A stretch of DNA of 6,770 nt, from assembly GCA_022729285.1 (NCBI GenBank), contig JALDAI010000040.1, forward strand, positions 1 through 6,770. The letters run 5' to 3'. Numbering within the stretch: the stretch's first letter is position 1; each line of letters opens with the position of its first letter. The DNA comes from Candidatus Nanoanaerosalina archaeon. Lineage in GTDB: Archaea; Nanohalarchaeota; Nanosalinia; Nanosalinales; Nanoanaerosalinaceae. Both the position numbers and the translations under genes were made by a program. Positions 3,957 through 6,770 of this stretch are shown piece after piece. The notes beneath the pieces are model-generated. The model saw nothing but the letters and a program-made list of their open reading frames with translations. It had not been told where the DNA came from and ran no database searches.

Positions 3957-6137
3957 TTACTCAAAAGGGTTTTCAGCTACTTTTTCTAAACCTTCTTCAA
4001 AAGGGTTTTCAGCAATAGCATCATCGCCAAAAGGATTATCCATAGTTAAAGGATCTGCATCGGATTCAAAAGGATTTTCTTCCTCAACAACTTCTTCACC
4101 AAAGAGCTTTTCTCCTAACTCATCTACTTCATGCTCTTCATCTTTTTCCTGTGACAGATCCTCATTTTGAAGTTCTTCCTCTTTCTCAGTAACCTCTTCA
4201 CTGATTTTTCCGCCTTTATCCCTGACCTCTTCTTTTTCCTCATCCGAAAAAACAGAATCTGTTTTCTCAGAACCTGGGCTCACACCATCATCAAATATTT
4301 CATCTTCTTCCAACTCCTCATCCAAAGATTCAAAACCTTCTTCCTCGACTTCACTGACATCCTCAACCTCTTCTTCCTCCTTTTCAACATTATCAGGTAC
4401 ACGGGCTCCAACGTTTTTACCATCAGGCTTTGCTCCTTCATCAAACCCATCAACAACTCCTTCAGGACTCCCTTCCTCTTCAAACAGTTTTTCCTCTTCC
4501 TTCTCTTTTTCTAGCTCCTCTAACGTCAAATCTTTTTCAGCAGCTTCTACAACTAATTCTTTATCGCTATAATACTCAGAAACAACCTTTGCAACTTCCG
4601 AGAAATGGTTTAGGTCTTTTCTATCCATCCACTTTAAAACTTTTATTCGGTTCTTAATCTCTTGGTCCATCTCTTTCTCAGTGTATCCGAACTGTCGCCT
4701 GATTTCATTGAAAACATTTGAATCATTTCTCAAAGCATATGTATCGTCTATAGGCGTCCAAGACACATACTGGTTCGTTCTAGGAGATCCTTCATCCGTG
4801 ATTGTCTCAACTTCATAAACTCCTTTTAATCTACGAGCGCTTTCTCCGTACTGCCTAGCACGTGTTGAAATAATTACGATATCCAAAGTTTCAACCAGCG
4901 AAGGCGAAAGATCTATTGGAGGAGTTGTAAGTCGTTTAACAACATCTTTAGGGGATGATGCGTGGATTGTACCCATTGAAGGGTGTCCTGAAGACATTCC
5001 CTGGAACAGTACAGAAGCCTCCTCGCCTCTAACCTCTCCAACAACAACGTAATCAGGGTTCTGCCTGAAAGACTCTTTTAGTAGCTGGTACATCCCGATA
5101 TCTTGGTCAGTGTCAGCACCCATACCAAAAGAAGTTCTTGAAACCGAGGGAATCCAGTTTTCGTGAGGTAGTTTAAGCTCTCTAGTATCCTCGATCGAAA
5201 CAATTTTTTGTTCAGGAGGGATAAATGTCACTATAGAGTTTAGGAAAGTTGTTTTTCCCGTAGCAGTACCTCCGGCAATAAGGATAGATTTTTCGTACTG
5301 CATAGCCAGCCAAAAGTAAGCCATGATCCTGTAATCAACTGTTCCAAAACGTATTAGATCAATAGCAGAGTAAGGAGTCTCCTGAAACTTTCTTATAGAA
5401 ATTGTAGGGCCTTTAGTAGTTACGTCTTCCGTCAGAGAAGCATTAACCCTTGAACCATCAGGTAGAGAACCGTCTAAAAGAGGGTCAGCGTAAGAAACAT
5501 ACTTTCCTGCTCTTTCAGCAAGTTTAACTACCAAGTTTTTCAAAGGCTTACTGTCCTTAAAAATAAGTCTAGACCTTATAGATCCGTACTTGCTGTGAAC
5601 AACATAAGTAGGGATATTTATCCCTGATACGCCTATGTCCTCAATATACGGGTCGTGCATAAGCGGCTCCAACTCATTAAGCCCAGCGAAATCCCTGTAT
5701 ATAAAGTACATCAGCTTTTTCATGTTCTGGTCGCTTAACTCAACCCCTAACTCCTTAGCAACTTCTTGAATCTTCTTACCAAGGTACTTCACAATTTTAT
5801 CTGTTGAATCAAGCTCACGGAGAGAAACATCTATTTTACGCTCCATGGCTCTCTTAATTCTTGTAAATACTTCTTCCTCGTATTCGCTTAACTTTGGCTC
5901 TTCTATCTCATATACTATAGTCTCTTCTTCCTCGTCCCAAAAGATATGGGCCTCAGTAAACGGCTTAATCAAAGGATAAGATATATCCAGTTCTTTAACA
6001 TTATCTACATCAGGAAGATCCACTATTTCAGTAGAACCACTAACAATTTCAAGATCCTCTAAAACATCTCTACTACTCTCTTCTTTCTCAGTATCAAAGA
6101 AGTCGTTGAACTTCTCTTTCAAAGACTCAAAGCCCAT
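3957..6137 (-). CDS. Type IV pilus/archaellum secretion ATPase (TadA/ArlI/VirB11-like) with long acidic NPF-repeat tail
   Basis: This 726-residue protein is the motor that powers filament assembly from the cytoplasm. The N-terminal domain (to about 265) includes the family stretch DGSLPDGSRVNASL (222-235) and ISIRKF. The ATPase core has Walker A GGTATGKT (289-296; a Thr precedes the GK where archaeal members often have Ser), the Asp box IVSIEDTRELKL (312-323), Walker B YVVVGEVRGEEA (363-374) and the His box GMSSGHPSMGTIHA (380-393). A helical region after the core (to about 527) is usual for archaeal members. From about 528 to 726 the protein becomes an acidic, low-complexity tail, about 40% Asp/Glu by my count, ending with NPF at 688, 701, 711 and 723; most archaeal ATPases of this family stop before such a tail. 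The ATG at 6137 has no Shine-Dalgarno sequence but a TATA box about 29 nt upstream. Its platform partners are encoded at 243-2398, beyond an opposing gene. Confidence 0.9.
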   Translation of the reverse strand: MGFESLKEKFNDFFDTEKEESSRDVLEDLEIVSGSTEIVDLPDVDNVKELDISYPLIKPFTEAHIFWDEEEETIVYEIEEPKLSEYEEEVFTRIKRAMERKIDVSLRELDSTDKIVKYLGKKIQEVAKELGVELSDQNMKKLMYFIYRDFAGLNELEPLMHDPYIEDIGVSGINIPTYVVHSKYGSIRSRLIFKDSKPLKNLVVKLAERAGKYVSYADPLLDGSLPDGSRVNASLTEDVTTKGPTISIRKFQETPYSAIDLIRFGTVDYRIMAYFWLAMQYEKSILIAGGTATGKTTFLNSIVTFIPPEQKIVSIEDTRELKLPHENWIPSVSRTSFGMGADTDQDIGMYQLLKESFRQNPDYVVVGEVRGEEASVLFQGMSSGHPSMGTIHASSPKDVVKRLTTPPIDLSPSLVETLDIVIISTRARQYGESARRLKGVYEVETITDEGSPRTNQYVSWTPIDDTYALRNDSNVFNEIRRQFGYTEKEMDQEIKNRIKVLKWMDRKDLNHFSEVAKVVSEYYSDKELVVEAAEKDLTLEELEKEKEEEKLFEEEGSPEGVVDGFDEGAKPDGKNVGARVPDNVEKEEEEVEDVSEVEEEGFESLDEELEEDEIFDDGVSPGSEKTDSVFSDEEKEEVRDKGGKISEEVTEKEEELQNEDLSQEKDEEHEVDELGEKLFGEEVVEEENPFESDADPLTMDNPFGDDAIAENPFEEGLEKVAENPFE
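3960..4076 (-). repeat. NPF-motif coding repeat with an exact 17-bp direct repeat
   Basis: The end of the motor ATPase gene encodes four NPF motifs spaced 13, 10 and 12 residues apart. At DNA level the last and second-last units share an identical 17-bp stretch (plus strand TCAAAAGGGTTTTCAGC at 3961-3977 and 3997-4013, exactly 36 nt apart), encoding AENPF. The two outer units (near 4027-4040 and 4065-4079) are diverged copies. This points to stepwise in-frame duplication. Confidence 0.75.
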
Positions 6138-6161
6138 TCTTAAGAAAAATTTGGTTTAACT

Positions 6162-6171
6162 CAATTAAATA
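6162..6171 (-). promoter_or_regulatory. Promoter of the secretion ATPase gene
   Basis: TATTTAATTG at 6171-6162 on the minus strand is centred about 29 nt before the ATG at 6137, predicting a leader of only a few nt. The bases before the ATG (TTTTTCTTAAGA) contain no Shine-Dalgarno sequence, which fits leaderless translation. Confidence 0.45.
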
Positions 6172-6187
6172 GGTTATGAACGATAAA

Positions 6188-6206
6188 AAAGGTTTTTACA
6201 ACCTTT
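6188..6206. repeat. Perfect inverted repeat, hairpin 1 (7-bp stem)
   Basis: AAAGGTT (6188-6194), a 5-nt spacer TTTAC, then AACCTTT (6200-6206) form an exact 7-bp dyad. It lies between the two divergent promoters of the ATPase and ligase genes, upstream of both predicted transcription starts, so a protein-binding operator is more likely than a terminator. Confidence 0.5.
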
Positions 6207-6210
6207 AGCT

Positions 6211-6228
6211 AACAACAAACCTGTTGTT
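6211..6228. repeat. Perfect inverted repeat, hairpin 2 (7-bp stem)
   Basis: AACAACA (6211-6217), spacer AACC, then TGTTGTT (6222-6228) form a second exact 7-bp dyad only 4 nt after the first. Its sequence differs from hairpin 1, so the two are not copies of one another. It lies just upstream of the TATA box of the ligase gene. Confidence 0.5.
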
Positions 6229-6241
6229 TTGGTCCTCATAA

Positions 6242-6250
6242 TTATAAATA
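6242..6250 (+). promoter_or_regulatory. Promoter of the ligase gene
   Basis: TTATAAATA is a good archaeal TATA box centred about 27 nt before the ATG at 6273, so transcription should start at or next to the start codon. No Shine-Dalgarno sequence is present, which fits a leaderless mRNA and supports the chosen start. Confidence 0.55.
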
Positions 6251-6272
6251 CCGAAAAAAACAATATTTACCT

Positions 6273-6770
6273 ATGAGTGATAAATTTACAGAAGATTATC
6301 TCGATCTTTCATTAAATGATCTTAAAGAAGAAATTAAACAGAACTCCCTCCTAGATTTGGGAAGTAAAAGCTCGGGCTCCGGCGGACAAAAGATCCCTTA
6401 CAAAGACGGAAGCATAGATAAGAACAAGTACTTACAAAAAGTAGTTGAGCTACACTTCAACGAAGAGTACGGCTCCCCTTACTGGATAGAGAAAAAAGAA
6501 CAACTCGATTTTGATCCTGTTAAAGAGATAAACACTTTTGATGATCTTAAGTACCTCCCGGAAGCGGACCAAGAAGCTCTTAAAAGTAGGAGGTTAGAAG
6601 AGTTCGTACCAAAAATTTACAATAAAGTAGTTGACGGAGACACAGTCTTAGACAAAGAAAAAATCGAGATATCGAAGTCTTCCGGTACTACCGGAACTAG
6701 AAAAGTAATGCCTTGGAGCAAGTACGTTTCAGATGAGATGGGAGAGTTTTACAGCTACAACCTTGAAATT
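6273..6770 (+). CDS. Adenylate-forming (AMP-binding) ligase, PaaK-like, N-terminal part (cut by window edge)
   Basis: An open frame of 166 codons runs from ATG at 6273 to the window edge with no stop; the C-terminal part is missing. It starts MSDKFTEDYLDLSLNDLKEE. The decisive motif is KSSGTTGTRK (135-144), the phosphate-binding loop of the ANL superfamily, which activates a carboxylate as an acyl-adenylate. The section before it (SPYWIEKKEQLDFDPVKEIN, then FDDLKYLPEADQEALK at about 89-104) resembles the N-terminal helices of phenylacetate-CoA ligase-like (PaaK/CapK) enzymes, where a 'loop to lower the substrate' section precedes the P-loop. LuxE- or GH3-like adenylating enzymes are alternatives, and the substrate cannot be told. 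A Ser/Gly-rich stretch (SKSSGSGG, 31-38) looks like a flexible linker. The gene is divergent from the pilus ATPase gene across 135 bp and may be functionally unrelated. Confidence 0.7.
   Translation, partial: MSDKFTEDYLDLSLNDLKEEIKQNSLLDLGSKSSGSGGQKIPYKDGSIDKNKYLQKVVELHFNEEYGSPYWIEKKEQLDFDPVKEINTFDDLKYLPEADQEALKSRRLEEFVPKIYNKVVDGDTVLDKEKIEISKSSGTTGTRKVMPWSKYVSDEMGEFYSYNLEI

Noticed and set aside
3960..4556. Acidic tail as a frameshift or fusion with a separate downstream gene
   Set aside because: The reading frame is continuous from the ATPase core to the stop, no internal start with a ribosome site was seen, and the tail is low-complexity rather than a second domain.
4167..4657. Open frames on both strands across the acidic tail of the ATPase gene (for example 4167-4514 plus, 4430-4657 plus, 4280-4483 minus)
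   Set aside because: They are by-products of the repetitive GAA/GAG codon run: the plus-strand products are Phe/Leu/Ser-rich low-complexity sequences and none has a start context or recognisable motif.
6188..6228. Hairpins as a CRISPR fragment or a small RNA gene
   Set aside because: The two dyads have different sequences, no repeated unit or spacer pattern, and no promoter placed to transcribe them as a unit.

Overview
The window looks like part of an A+T-rich archaeal genome. The evidence is a class III (prepilin-peptidase type) pilin N-terminus, archaeal-type secretion ATPase and ArlJ/TadC-like membrane genes, KaiC/RadA-like single-domain ATPases, and start sites that sit about 25-35 nt downstream of TATA-like boxes, several with no Shine-Dalgarno sequence. 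The pilin sequence style (KG|ISPLIAAVLLIAFTMAVAG) and the moderately acidic proteins suggest a DPANN lineage, possibly Nanohaloarchaeota. That placement is inference from sequence style, not from a search.

Layout from left to right: (1) 1-158, minus strand, the N-terminal part of a type IV pilin/archaellin running off the left edge; (2) 159-242, its own leader with a TATA box, a Shine-Dalgarno sequence and a repeated AGAGGTT element; (3) 243-3157, a minus-strand run of three genes: a KaiC-like ATPase, then two consecutive T2SSF-domain (GspF/TadC/ArlJ) membrane platform proteins, the last two overlapping by 1 nt; (4) 3158-3259, a 102-bp divergent promoter region; (5) 3260-3946, plus strand, a second KaiC-like ATPase with a degenerate catalytic-glutamate motif; (6) 3957-6137, minus strand, a VirB11/TadA/ArlI-type secretion ATPase with an approximately 200-residue acidic, apparently disordered C-terminal tail ending in four NPF motifs; (7) 6138-6272, a divergent promoter region with two adjacent perfect hairpins; (8) 6273-6770, plus strand, the N-terminal part of an adenylate-forming (AMP-binding, PaaK-like) ligase running off the right edge.

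Together the minus-strand genes make up the core of a type IV filament assembly machine: motor ATPase, two-part membrane platform, a KaiC/ArlH-like regulator or energy module, and a pilin. No archaellum-specific ArlF/ArlG/ArlCDE gene is visible, so an adhesive or contact pilus is as likely as an archaellum. The oddest points are the NPF-repeat acidic tail on the motor ATPase, the pairing of one intact and one degenerate KaiC-like protein in the locus, and a predicted extracytoplasmic beta-rich domain built into one platform protein. The ligase is divergently transcribed and may be unrelated.
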